64,000 nucleotides of DNA, taken from NCBI GenBank assembly GCA_964019425.1, contig OZ025827.1, positions 186,001-250,000 on the forward strand, read 5' to 3'. Each line of letters starts with the position of its first letter. Position 1 is the stretch's first letter. A program made the translations under genes and the position numbers. Below are positions 18,161 to 27,610 of the stretch, piece by piece. Origin of the DNA: Flectonema sp. DT1601 (Eukaryota > Euglenozoa > Diplonemea > Diplonemida > Diplonemidae). The notes under the pieces are model-generated. The model saw nothing but the letters and a program-made list of their open reading frames with translations. It did no database searches and was not told the DNA's origin.

Positions 18161-18166
18161 TTTTTT
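18161..18166 (+). terminator. RNA polymerase III terminator
   Basis: A run of six T begins two bases after the tRNA discriminator base, as expected for Pol III termination. Confidence 0.85.
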
Positions 18167-18169
18167 ATT

Positions 18170-19270
18170 CCCCTGCAACAATGGGCTTATCTGAAAGGTG
18201 GAATTTAAATTTTGGGCATGTTTCGGAGGTTGCTCGATTGAGTTGTTCATATTTTGCTAGTAAATTAGAAGTGACTTTAACTAATGAAAAAATGACAGAA
18301 GCTTGAGTAGAAAACTACTTGTCTTGTAACTAAAACAATTACCCATGCGTGTGTAAACTGTAATGGGGAAATATAAGTGACACAAGCGAAAGTGTGTTTT
18401 GTGCTTATTCTTCTTCCCCCTTCAGCCTCCCACGGTAGTAAAGCTGTAACTCTTTATTTGTATTTTTTTTTGTTGCATTTAACACAAAGTGAAGTACTAC
18501 TTACTCCTTGATTGTTTTCTTTTATGTACAAGTCCTGCATTTCTTTGTTTCCTTTCAATGTAGTATGTAGCACAGAGCCCCCCAATTAGGAAACACCAAT
18601 GGATCGGGACTTTGTTTTCTTGCTGAAAGGATGCTGATTCACTCATTCAGGGAGCTGAAGTGGGGTGGGATAGGATCAATAGGAAAATAAAAAGAGTTTT
18701 ATGGAATAACACCAATCTTCGGCAACAGGCCAGCTACAGGAACCTCCGCTCTCTAACTTGGATAAGGCTGCCTGTTTGTTGCACTCACTCAGACCTTAGC
18801 AGCAGTATCCTTCCATGCTCATTCGTGACCCCATCTACCATCGTCAGTTGTCGCACCCAACAAAGTATTTAGTGTGCAACTTGTTGCACACTAAAACCCT
18901 TTAGAGAAAAGAGAAATCCGATGAGGCACTGCAAGGGAGCACGATGTACACCCGAATGCCAGTCAAATCGTCAGCCATTCTCTCCTCGATCGGGAGCCAT
19001 TATCAAGCTGTGCACTGATCAGTCCACAATGAAATGAACTAGAAACAACAGATGTAAACGTTCAAATGACGATTTTCGGAGGTAACGACACCAAGATGGC
19101 GTGTTGCAGAGAGGTATGAAAGCAAAAAGCGGAAGAAAAGAAAAAAAGAAAATTAGATGGGGGGAAAATTAAAAAACAAAAAGAAAAAACCCAAAAGCCT
19201 TCCTGCTCAATGTATAAAATGTGCTTTAAGGATGTTTTGTTTTCAATTTGATAATCGTTTGAATTTCTAT
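18170..19270. other. No recognisable gene
   Basis: The 3' flank of eIF1 and the tRNA. A frame at 18660-18870 (+) is open but resembles nothing I know. No RNA gene was seen. Confidence 0.4.
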
Positions 19271-19789
19271 CTAGAAACCGTGCGTAACCAGACAGTCTTT
19301 CTTGACAATGCCCTGTTTATGTTTTTGAATGCGCTACGTAACAAAGCTATCATTATGCAGATGTAAAACATGGGTGCGACATACCTCGTTGGTCAAGAAC
19401 GTAGAAGCATTATCACGCTGATCGCCTTGCAACTGGAGGACCGTTCCAAGATCCTTGTCCTCGACAATGCTTCCGTTGCAACTAAAGTTTTTCTTAAAAG
19501 CCTTTACCAATCTCTTGTAGTCCAAACCAGGGTGAAGTCCTTGAATCGATGTGATGCACTTTCTTCCGTTACGCTGCTGGCAACGAATGTGTACCTTGTT
19601 GTCTTTCTTAGCAGCAACGTTTTCAGAGGTCTGAACGCTGTCTAGAGGATCGCTGTTTGTTTGTTGTCAAATCCGATGTTGAACCACAACAGGCATTTCA
19701 ACAATAATATGAAATAAAGTAATAACATACGCAGATGCAATGAAACCTGGCGCTCCAGCGTCGGCAGCAGTGACAAAACCTGCACTCAT
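19271..19789 (-). CDS. eIF1: Translation initiation factor eIF1 (SUI1), three exons
   Basis: Exons 19731-19789, 19385-19652 and 19271-19312 join in phase to 122 residues. The start MSAGFVTAADAG is followed by DPLDSVQTSEN. The SUI1 core follows: VHIRCQQRNGRKCITSIQG, LVKAFKKNFSCNGSIVED, TVLQLQGDQRDNASTFL, and the end KKDCLVTHGF, which matches the family's C-terminus (human ends DQLKVHGF). Introns are 78 and 72 nt, both with GTATGT donors and AAACAG acceptors. eIF1 binds the 40S subunit near the P site and controls start-codon stringency. Family length is ~110 residues, so this is complete. The first exon is the least conserved part and so the least certain. Confidence 0.95.
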
Positions 19790-19832
19790 GCAAGAAAAAG
19801 GCGGAAGAAGGGGGGTTGGTTCGCTGTGGGGG

Positions 19833-19955
19833 GGAACTTGATACTATGATTAAATGTAATGCAACTTGAAACTGGCTAAAACGAATATAGGGTTGGCAAT
19901 TGAATTGCAATGAAAAGAGACCAACAGTTGGTATCGATAATCCCATAAAAGCTGC
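19833..19955. repeat. Dispersed repeat, copy 2
   Basis: Partner of 3533-3660: AACTTGATACTA, CAACTTGAAACTGGCTAAAA and GTTGGTATCGATAATCCCAT occur in the same order. It lies just upstream of eIF1, so it may overlap its 5' UTR or promoter. Confidence 0.6.
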
Positions 19956-20415
19956 CAACAGCGATGTGCTGTGGTAGTGCGCTACGAACCAGAAATATTT
20001 CATTTTTATTTTTGATCGGCTACGAAATGCTGCAACAAAAAGCCACGGGGCAATTATAAGGACGTTGACGAGGACGAAGCAGCCGACGAAGCATGATGTG
20101 CAAACCAGCACATCGCTTCTCAAATTAGTTCACAAAATAAATGAAACCAAAAACAGATGAAACCACGGAAAGGGAACCGGGGTTAACTTAAGTTTGCCAA
20201 ACCAGTGCCTTGTCATCTCACTGTGCTAACAAGCCTGAATGCACTCAAAATGGTACATAATATTGTATATGTTCAGAATCACTTCTTTTGACCTCCCCGA
20301 CCTTAGTGGTGTCATCAGTATTAGTTTGTCTTCTCAAATCTTTTGAAGCGTGTAAAGACTACTAGTTTTAAGGCTAACTCAATCTTACAGTTACACTTTC
20401 CCCAAAGTATTTGCT
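19956..20415. other. No recognisable gene
   Basis: Spacer between the dispersed repeat and the 3' end of the RUS-family gene. No supported feature. Confidence 0.4.
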
Positions 20416-21591
20416 CTAATATTCAATGCGATTTTCGGTTGTGTTAAGTAGCACTCTGTTGAAATCCCACCCACTGTCCTTCAAACTGTCAATCGGGTTT
20501 AATGAAGCTGTTACTTCTGAAGGAGACTTCGCTGAGTGAAGTGTAAAATAAGCTTCGCAATAAGAAAGGACAAGCTGTTCGCTAGTGACATCCACAGGAA
20601 TGACGACATAAGCCGTACCTTTACGGGAAATGACTGCCGGTCTTCCACGTGATATTTCACTTGTTATGAGCGAATTGTACGAACGTTTTTCAGACTCGGA
20701 TGCTGAGTTAAAAATGTCACCAAGACTAGCACCCATTATAATGTTCGCAGTTTTGTACAGAATAATCTTTTCCCTCCGAGACACGTTCTCCGGTGTCAGC
20801 TGGAAGTTGCCTTCGCGAAGGCAAATTTCAAGGCGCTGTCTGTTAATATCTCGTAGGATTACTGCAGAAACTCCTCGATAATTGGCAAACAAATGAAATC
20901 CTGTAAATAGTATAAAAAGGGACCAAGTCAGAGCTGGTGTATCAGGGAGCATAGCTATTAACGTTCCAAGTATTATTCCAATGAGGGACACAGCTGTTTC
21001 TTGGTTTCCGTCTTTTGCTGATACGTCAGCCGTATTGTTTGATGTTGCGAAGTGTTGGGTCAAAGCTGCTCTTGTTGCTCCTCCACAAACACCGCAGATT
21101 GCCTTCGAGATGGAGGCTGCGCAAATCATCGGAAGAAAAAAGGACCTGTCGACATAACCACTAGCAATTTCCAGAAAAATGCCAAAATCATTAGTGATGT
21201 CGGCTACTAACCTCCATCGCTTTGCATCACTGTCAAGTTGGGTTGATTGCAGAGAGGCAAAAGCAATTCGTCCTATCATTCCGAGACCATCCTTTGCCAA
21301 CCAGTTCAACGTTGCGGCACTAGACGTCGCCGCAGCTTCCCCAACACCAACTCCAACAAAGACTGCTCGAGTTGCTAACGTTCCAGTGATGCCACTGAAT
21401 AATGCTTGAAAAGTGTCCCAAACCTGGTACTCTGTATAATCCCTAGATACAGAATTCGGGTAGCCCTGTGGCAAAAACAGAAACTCAAACAAATTGGAAG
21501 CCCCATTGGCCACACTGCGGTTTCCGATTTCCCTTCCATTTTGCCAAATTGTCTTCCTCCGCCCCTTTAGCTCTACGAGGCGATTTTCCAT
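20416..21591 (-). CDS. RUS family (DUF647) protein
   Basis: 391 residues from the ATG at 21591. The RUS/DUF647 domain covers most of the protein: FLPQGYPNSVSRDYTEYQVWD, then TGTLATRAV, GEAAATSSAATLNWLAKDG, LDSDAKRWRLVADITNDFG, GGATRAALTQHFA, then NTADVSAKDGNQETAVSL and ANYRGVSAV. These are the family signature blocks in the right order. Two or three hydrophobic segments (about 190-245) suggest membrane association. Plant members (ROOT UV-B SENSITIVE) act in early seedling development and vitamin B6-linked processes; human RUSF1 is poorly understood, so the role here is open. An ACAAACAG near 21670 could be the acceptor of a 5' UTR intron. Confidence 0.96.
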   Translation of the reverse strand: MENRLVELKGRRKTIWQNGREIGNRSVANGASNLFEFLFLPQGYPNSVSRDYTEYQVWDTFQALFSGITGTLATRAVFVGVGVGEAAATSSAATLNWLAKDGLGMIGRIAFASLQSTQLDSDAKRWRLVADITNDFGIFLEIASGYVDRSFFLPMICAASISKAICGVCGGATRAALTQHFATSNNTADVSAKDGNQETAVSLIGIILGTLIAMLPDTPALTWSLFILFTGFHLFANYRGVSAVILRDINRQRLEICLREGNFQLTPENVSRREKIILYKTANIIMGASLGDIFNSASESEKRSYNSLITSEISRGRPAVISRKGTAYVVIPVDVTSEQLVLSYCEAYFTLHSAKSPSEVTASLNPIDSLKDSGWDFNRVLLNTTENRIEY

Positions 21592-22068
21592 TTTAATGTA
21601 GTGCTACAAGACTTTTCAACTGATCCAGAATAGAATGACTATCAATGACAACCAATAGACTGCATCCCTGTTTGTTAAAATAAGTTTCTTATTCTACAGA
21701 AGCAAACAAAACCGTAATTCGATCGGTATGAAGAGAGAAGAATAGAATTCCTCAAAAAAAAAGATATGGACGGAAGGTACTACCTTCTGAGAGATGCGAA
21801 CATCGTACCTGCACACGCAAGAATCCTTGAGACCAAAGAATATGTGATGACCATTTAGAAGTCATCCATCATACGTAAGTGTAGGGAAGGGATAATCCCT
21901 TAACAGTTAAAAGGAAAAGGTGAAAAAAAACAAAGGGAAAAAAAAAAAAAATAATTAAATTTCAAATAGTCGTTCGAAGTGTGCTGATTAGCAAAAAGAA
22001 AAGAGATTTTCGATTTTAGAGGTAAATCTCGTTTTGTTTATTGGGAGGAGAATGAGAAAGCTTTGCTA
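21592..22068. other. AT-rich spacer
   Basis: 5' flank of the RUS gene and 3' flank of the PARP gene. It contains A-rich tracts (21925-21955) and no gene. Confidence 0.4.
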
Positions 22069-22998
22069 CTACTTAGAATACGTGACTATGTATTTCGGTA
22101 TCGCTTGAGATGGAGAGAAAATGATGTACTCCGAATTAATAACACTGTACCCACGTTTGAACCCACTCATACCCAGACCGTCAACATGATACGATTCATG
22201 GCGGGTTTCATCGTCATATGGCTGTACTACTCTGTCTATAAAGTCTTCAGGATTATCACAAGAGTGCAAATCATGCATCGAATCAGGTTGTAATAGATTA
22301 CCTCTTAGCAGACATGGACTTCCAAGGTTAACAAGGCAAAACAGTTGTGAGTATCTCCCAGCAACCGCTTTGCAGTATCGTTCAGATTTCTCCGCAGCAT
22401 CTGCGAAGTACACTCCTAATCCATACATGTGACACATACTGTGTTTGTGAGGTTCAGTACAATACTCACAGCTATTACCGCAGAGGGTAGTCGTTATTCC
22501 ACTTATGTAATACGGGCATTCTTCTGAAGCTACAGTGTCTGAGGGTGGTTGAAAGCCCCAACTCAGTATTGTATCTAACGCTCCTTGTGAAGTCCCGTGC
22601 CACAGTTCTTGCTCAACGTTGTTCGGGTGCTTGCGATAGAGATAATCCCTCCTGTCGTTGTATCTGTGGATTGTGAGTGTCGATTGTGAGTATATAACAC
22701 ATTGAATAGAATGATAACTTGAAAACATGTTTACAATGGTACGATACCTTTCTTTGAGTTCTTTGTTAACGACCACCTCAATTACAATATCATAAGCAGT
22801 GGGTACTGATCTCTTTAACTTGTTGGCAATGTCGTCAATTTTCGCTTTATCTGTCAGTGGCATCCTCGTGTACTCGCACTGAGGGAAAAGAACAGCATCA
22901 TCGTGATGATACCAGCACGCTGCTGTCCAGTCAGAATGTCCCCGTAGATTCCATCCTCTACAATAACCTTTACGAAGTTTAGGGCAAGGGATTGTCAT
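22069..22998 (-). CDS. PARP-type ADP-ribosyltransferase with H-Y-E triad
   Basis: 309 residues from the ATG at 22998. The N-terminal ~30 residues hold a CCCH-like finger (CPKLRKGYC...CWYHH). The C-terminal PARP catalytic domain shows ELWHGTSQGALDTIL (His ~133, NAD binding), GLGVYFADAAEKSERYC (Tyr ~196) and NSEYIIFSPSQAIPKYIVTY (Glu ~290). All three H-Y-E positions are kept, which in characterised PARPs goes with poly-ADP-ribosylation. A Cys/His-rich insertion (CGNSCEYCTEPHKHSMCH, ~170-187) lies between the His and Tyr motifs and may bind zinc. It sits 200 bp from a second, different PARP gene on the same strand. A CCCH finger plus PARP recalls PARP12/13-type proteins, but the protein is much shorter. 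Confidence 0.93.
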   Translation of the reverse strand: MTIPCPKLRKGYCRGWNLRGHSDWTAACWYHHDDAVLFPQCEYTRMPLTDKAKIDDIANKLKRSVPTAYDIVIEVVVNKELKERYRTIVNMFSSYHSIQCVIYSQSTLTIHRYNDRRDYLYRKHPNNVEQELWHGTSQGALDTILSWGFQPPSDTVASEECPYYISGITTTLCGNSCEYCTEPHKHSMCHMYGLGVYFADAAEKSERYCKAVAGRYSQLFCLVNLGSPCLLRGNLLQPDSMHDLHSCDNPEDFIDRVVQPYDDETRHESYHVDGLGMSGFKRGYSVINSEYIIFSPSQAIPKYIVTYSK

Positions 22999-23198
22999 TG
23001 GTCGCAGAAATACAGCTGTTAACGTGACTTCGAAACCCTCATATCTGTTAATATTATGATACGTTTGTATTTATCTTAAACAGGCTATCTAATGTTCCCT
23101 TTTCACTTTGGTAAACACTCGGAATAGTAAGCAGTCTATATATGTCACGTATCACAAGCGCGACAGGGAAACACAACAGCCTTTTTTTGACTCCAGGT

Positions 23199-24717
23199 TC
23201 AATGAAAAAGTGACTTCAAAGAGAAAACATACTTGAGAGCAGCAACAGAACGGAAAACAGAAGGCGATATTGATGCAGAGAGTTTGACATAGGCACCCTG
23301 TCTTAACCCGTTCTTATCAACTACAACTTCGATAGCGATTAAGCCAGCCTTCCTGAAGTGATTCTTCACAGACTGAATAAGACGCTCTTTTGAGTAAGTT
23401 GGGTTCAGCCAACCAAAGTGAAAGTGGGAAACAGGTTCATTCGGGAACCACGCCTTTGTTGTTATGATGTGTGGCTGTGCAGCACCCCACTGGGACTCCT
23501 GAAGACATCCCCGCTGAGAAGATCCATCCTTGGTCGCTTTAAGCGCCTCGTCTAGGATTAATTCTTCATCAGTTATAGGAACAAATGGTTGAAATTGAAT
23601 CAGTTGCACGGGTAGCACTTGCATCCGAGTACTGTCGCCTGTTTGGTTTGCCATATTCATTACGTAGTATCCCTTTTCCTCAACCCACTTCTGCTGCTGC
23701 TCATTTTCCAAAAAGTGGAGATGACACATAAACACGAAGGATCCAGTGCGACTGTACTTAAAAGCTACGTTGGGATCTTTAGCAAAATAATCCCCGTCAC
23801 CATACACCTTACGCTTTCGTTTGTTAGGGTCGAAGCCAGCACCGCAGATAGATGCAACGTTTGCGTTAGCTGTTTTTACATTAGTAATGTGATTGTCTCA
23901 CTTGATGAATAAACGTATTAAATAACATACCTGTTCCATGCCAGGCGATAATCATGTTTCCAGGAAAGCATTCAGTCTCTCTGAATTTTTCGTTTAGTTG
24001 GTTGTTGCAAATCTGCCAGCTGTTTATGATCCGATGATCAGGTATCCCGAATTGTTTCCACAATCTTTTAATGCCAAGAGTTTTTGTTTCGTTCGATGCC
24101 AGTAGAAAACAATTATTATTACTTACGAACGTGGATGGAATGATTGCGTTAGCTTCCCGTGTCATTTTGTCCACATACTCGTTGAGACACGTTGCTGCCG
24201 CTTTGCAACTTGATTTGTTATTACCTATTAAGGTACATACTCCTGTTGAGGGAGTGATACTAATTGTCACCGTATTAAATTGATGCATTACGTAAGTGGC
24301 TGCCCTGAGGGCTTCCAACTTTCTTTTCTCTTCTGAGAAATTCAGCGTAAGTTTGAAAGCCCCTTCTTCACCCTTGTTGTGGTGGTTGTTTTTGTTGATA
24401 CGATCAGCTGGTTCAATCATAGCTGGCTGGGCGTCAAAACGAACTCCTCTGATGAGAACTTCAGCTACGGCACCGTGTTCAACAACAGATCCAGGACCAG
24501 GTAATGCGGTCACAGTACCAATATCACCCTGGTTAACAACCTGATCACGATCACCAGCCAACTTGGTTAAGGCTCTCACCTTCATGCCAACTCTGTACTG
24601 GTGAGTTGGGGAAGAGGCTTTCTTCCACAACTTTTCCCCCTGCTTTTGTCCGTAGAAAAGACAGAACTCATCGTAGGTGTACATCTTGAAATCATTCGGG
24701 TCTCTGCGTCTTTCCAT
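23199..24717 (-). CDS. PARP-like ADP-ribosyltransferase, two exons, SH3-like N-terminus
   Basis: Exons 23931-24717 and 23199-23869 join in phase (intron 61 nt, donor GTATGT, acceptor AAACAG) to 485 residues. The splice falls inside the NAD-binding motif, giving AWHGTANANVASICGAGFDP. N-terminal parts: YTYDEFCLFYGQKQGEKLW (residues ~13-31), then an SH3/MIB-like barrel (VGMKVRALTKL...QGDIGTV). The catalytic region has WHGT (His ~260) and VYGDGDYFAKDPNVAFKYS (Tyr motif). The third position, normally Glu, is not Glu in the block before QVLPVQLIQF, so mono-ADP-ribosylation or another activity is more likely than poly-ADP-ribosylation. The C-terminal ~110 residues are not recognised. The gene forms a tandem PARP pair with 22069-22998, but the two are not close paralogues. 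Confidence 0.9.
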
Positions 24718-25816
24718 TTTTTTGGTGGGTTTTTGTTTAGCGAGTAAACTGCGAAGTTAATAAATAGCGTGAACCATATCATTATTAATAATATGAATCA
24801 ATCCTCGTGAAGGGCTCAAAATTGAACAGACAAACATTGCATATCATTTTCCCGACAAACCTCGACTGTCAGCGGCAGCGTAGTAATGACTAGTTAGCGG
24901 GGAAAAAAAAAAAAAAGGATTTTATTTTCTTTCAACACGGCAAACAGAAAACGAAACAAAAATAAAAATACTATTCAAGTTCTGTAGGTTTTCTCTTTTT
25001 TTTCTTTTTTTCTTTTTTTTTTTTTTCTTTTTTTTCCAGAGTTTCACATGTGAAGTGGAAAAAAAAAATCAAAACATTGAAGATTATTTTTTTAAAAAAC
25101 ATCATTCTGATCGTGGTATTAGCTTGGTACACGAAAACCACTTATAGAATTGTCTGGCAGATAGCAAGAGTATAATACGATCCACTAGTTCATATTAATC
25201 ATCTCAAAGGAACAACACTATTTCAAGCAAATCTCTTTCAGCGGCAGATAGCAGGGGGAATTATGAAACTTGGGATTGAAAACTTTAAGATCAAATAGTA
25301 TTTGATGGGGAAAAAAAAAAAAGAAAAAAAAAGATTTGTAGTTGCTAAGTCAAAGAAAAGACAAAGGGGGGTGAATCTTTGACAATGTAAAAAACAGTAA
25401 CAACTTTAGGGTATTAGAAAACAAAATTAATGTCAAGTACTTGACTGAAAGAAATATGTAGTTGTTAATCAAAGACAAAAAGGGGGAAAGAGAATATTTT
25501 TTTGAATGTATCAAGAAAAATATTAGTCATGGAGTCATGACTAAAATTATTCATTTTTTTTTATTTTTTTTTTTTTTAAAAATAATATTTAATATTAAAA
25601 CATAACATAAATCACGCCTTTAAACATACCTGAACATTAATTCAGTGCAGTTCCTGACATTTTTTTTTTTTTTTTTATATAAACTTCCGATGCACAGCTT
25701 GGTACATTGTTTTTATCAGACGTAAACAGCGCGTGTACAACTTTCACTTTTGATAAGTAGTTGTCTTTCTTCCGCAACACAGCAGCTAAACAAGTAACGA
25801 CGGATGTTTTGAGTTT
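24718..25816. other. AT-rich spacer with homopolymers
   Basis: Many A and T runs (24903, 25000-25035, 25540-25580, 25660). No coding or RNA gene was recognised. Confidence 0.45.
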
Positions 25817-27211
25817 TTATGATATTACACAGCAGCACTTCGCTTTGTACTCTTTACTCTTGGCAGCATTAGTGCTCCAGTCATACGGAGCATAGCGTAG
25901 TTTGAAGTCTTTACGACTAGCAGATTTAAGTTTCTCCTGAGTGTTACCATCGGTTACTTGCTGAAGATACTCAACGAGTTGCTTTGAAGTACCAAAGTCT
26001 GCAGCGTACCACTTAAATATTTCTGATACTGTAATAACAGTTCCACGTACTGTGGTACCTTCTTGGCAGAACGCAGATGCTACGATGTTTAGTTCTTTAT
26101 TTATTCCTTCAGTTGTGAAAGTCTTAACTGGAGGACAGCTACTAGCACCACAGTTCAAAGCAAAATGAATTCTTTTATCAAGAGGGATGCAGGACTTGAG
26201 GATTTCATTACTGGACTTGATGGGTGCTGTAAGATGGAAAGGTGCCTTCGCGTTTTCACGAAGTAATCCAGACTCGATTTGATTGAATGATAAAGGAACT
26301 CCACCGATGCTTATTTTAATGTCGTCAAAAAACTTAAAACGAGCAAGATTACCCTGTGGGATTCCCTTTAAGATAAAAGCTACAGGGATAAACAAATTGT
26401 AGATATTAATTAGGTAGGCTTTTCTTTGGTTTCTTTCAAGTTTATGAATTTTTATAGCTCTAGTCTCACTAAGTGCTTCTAAGAAAGCAAACCAGTCGGG
26501 ATCAGTTGGGATTCGACTGTAGTTTACCTGACCCTTTCCATTGGTGTATTTGTCTTCTATGCTTGTGTACATTTTCTTGAGAGCTGTCACCACAGTGACC
26601 GCTTCTTCAATTCTGTCATTCCATTTTCTAAAACCATTCAACAAGTTCAATTCCGCCAGAGATTGAATTCTTATCATCTTTCCCCCGACTTTAATAATGT
26701 TACATGTTTTCATCCAACTGATGATACTGGAAGTGTGTTTTGGAAATATCTTTTTCATATCATTAGTGAACGTACTGAGTGACATATCAGCAGAGCGTTC
26801 GGCATACTTCTGATGAATACGAGCCGCAGCCTCCACATATGTGATCCCAGAATTTGGTTCAACTTCAATAGCTCTGGTGGAAGGTTGTCTTGAACCGTTT
26901 GCTGGTTTGTCGGGTTTGTGTAGACGAGGATCTGTTGGTGGGTTGGCAGAATTACAACGAGAAGTGATGTCACTACCATTCATACTCATGAGTTGATCAG
27001 CACCTCCAATATGGTCATCACCAATAAATATCTGAGGAACCGTTACTGATCCTTCCGACAATTCTATCATTCCATCACGTACTTCTGGATAATCAGAAAG
27101 TGATATCTCAGTAAATCCAATTCCCAGCTCAGTCAGTTGAGCCTTCGCTCTTCGGCAATGCGGACATCCCGATATGGAAAAGACTGTCGTGACGTATGGC
27201 TGATTAGTCAT
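25817..27211 (-). CDS. Glutaredoxin-DUF547 protein with CaaX box
   Basis: 464 residues from the ATG at 27211; an in-frame upstream extension has no family support. Residues 1-95 are a glutaredoxin: VFSISGCPHCRRAKAQL (active-site CPHC, Cys16/19), TVPQIFIGDDHIGG (cis-Pro and GSH-binding TVP). Residues ~120-205 may be a DEP/winged-helix-like module. Residues ~230-400 are DUF547: RNQRKAYLINIYNLFI, HFALNCGASSCPP and IFKWYAADFG are its hallmark blocks. The last residues KAKCCCVIS end in a CaaX motif (CVIS) preceded by more cysteines, so farnesylation plus palmitoylation and membrane anchoring are predicted. Fusions of glutaredoxin and DUF547 occur in various eukaryotes; their biochemical role is unknown. 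Confidence 0.92.
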   Translation of the reverse strand: MTNQPYVTTVFSISGCPHCRRAKAQLTELGIGFTEISLSDYPEVRDGMIELSEGSVTVPQIFIGDDHIGGADQLMSMNGSDITSRCNSANPPTDPRLHKPDKPANGSRQPSTRAIEVEPNSGITYVEAAARIHQKYAERSADMSLSTFTNDMKKIFPKHTSSIISWMKTCNIIKVGGKMIRIQSLAELNLLNGFRKWNDRIEEAVTVVTALKKMYTSIEDKYTNGKGQVNYSRIPTDPDWFAFLEALSETRAIKIHKLERNQRKAYLINIYNLFIPVAFILKGIPQGNLARFKFFDDIKISIGGVPLSFNQIESGLLRENAKAPFHLTAPIKSSNEILKSCIPLDKRIHFALNCGASSCPPVKTFTTEGINKELNIVASAFCQEGTTVRGTVITVSEIFKWYAADFGTSKQLVEYLQQVTDGNTQEKLKSASRKDFKLRYAPYDWSTNAAKSKEYKAKCCCVIS

Positions 27212-27610
27212 TTTATGCGAAGAAAAATAAACTGAAGAAGGTTGAAAAAGAATGATGAATAAATTATAGTCCATTAAAAAAATTATTATTTCGAGAATTG
27301 TTTTTTTTTTCTTCAAGAAATTCAACAACTAAACCGCATAAAGAATAAGACGGAAAAGGCAACGCATCAGACACTCACCTGTAAAGGAGGTATCAACTGC
27401 AGGCAATGGAATAAGGAAGTAATAAGTTACAATGTATTCATCTGATGGTTAGTTGATGGCTTTCTGATTGTTAATTTTCGTATTATCTCTTTACTCAAAA
27501 CTTGTGGCCGAAAAAAGGCACTCCCCTGAAAAGGAGGTGATAGTGAAATCGTTCTAAGAATCCAAAGCTTTTCGTGTGATGCACCAAATAGATGAAAGTC
27601 TGCGGAGGGT
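27212..27610. other. Spacer with a repeated ~20-bp motif
   Basis: Two similar motifs, CACTCACCTGTAAAGGAGGT (27372-27391) and CACTCCCCTGAAAAGGAGGT (27521-27540), lie upstream of the glutaredoxin gene. On the - strand the first reads as CTTTACAG|GTGAGTG, which resembles joined splice signals. No gene. Confidence 0.5.

Noticed and set aside
18660-18872. Host gene or LINE fragment on the + strand
   Set aside because: The open frame lacks an ATG-led family match and no RT or RNase H motif is visible.
25817-27328. Start of the glutaredoxin-DUF547 protein 39 codons further upstream
   Set aside because: The extension is low-complexity (KKKK, FLIII) and has no ATG at its first codon. The glutaredoxin fold starts right after the ATG at 27211.
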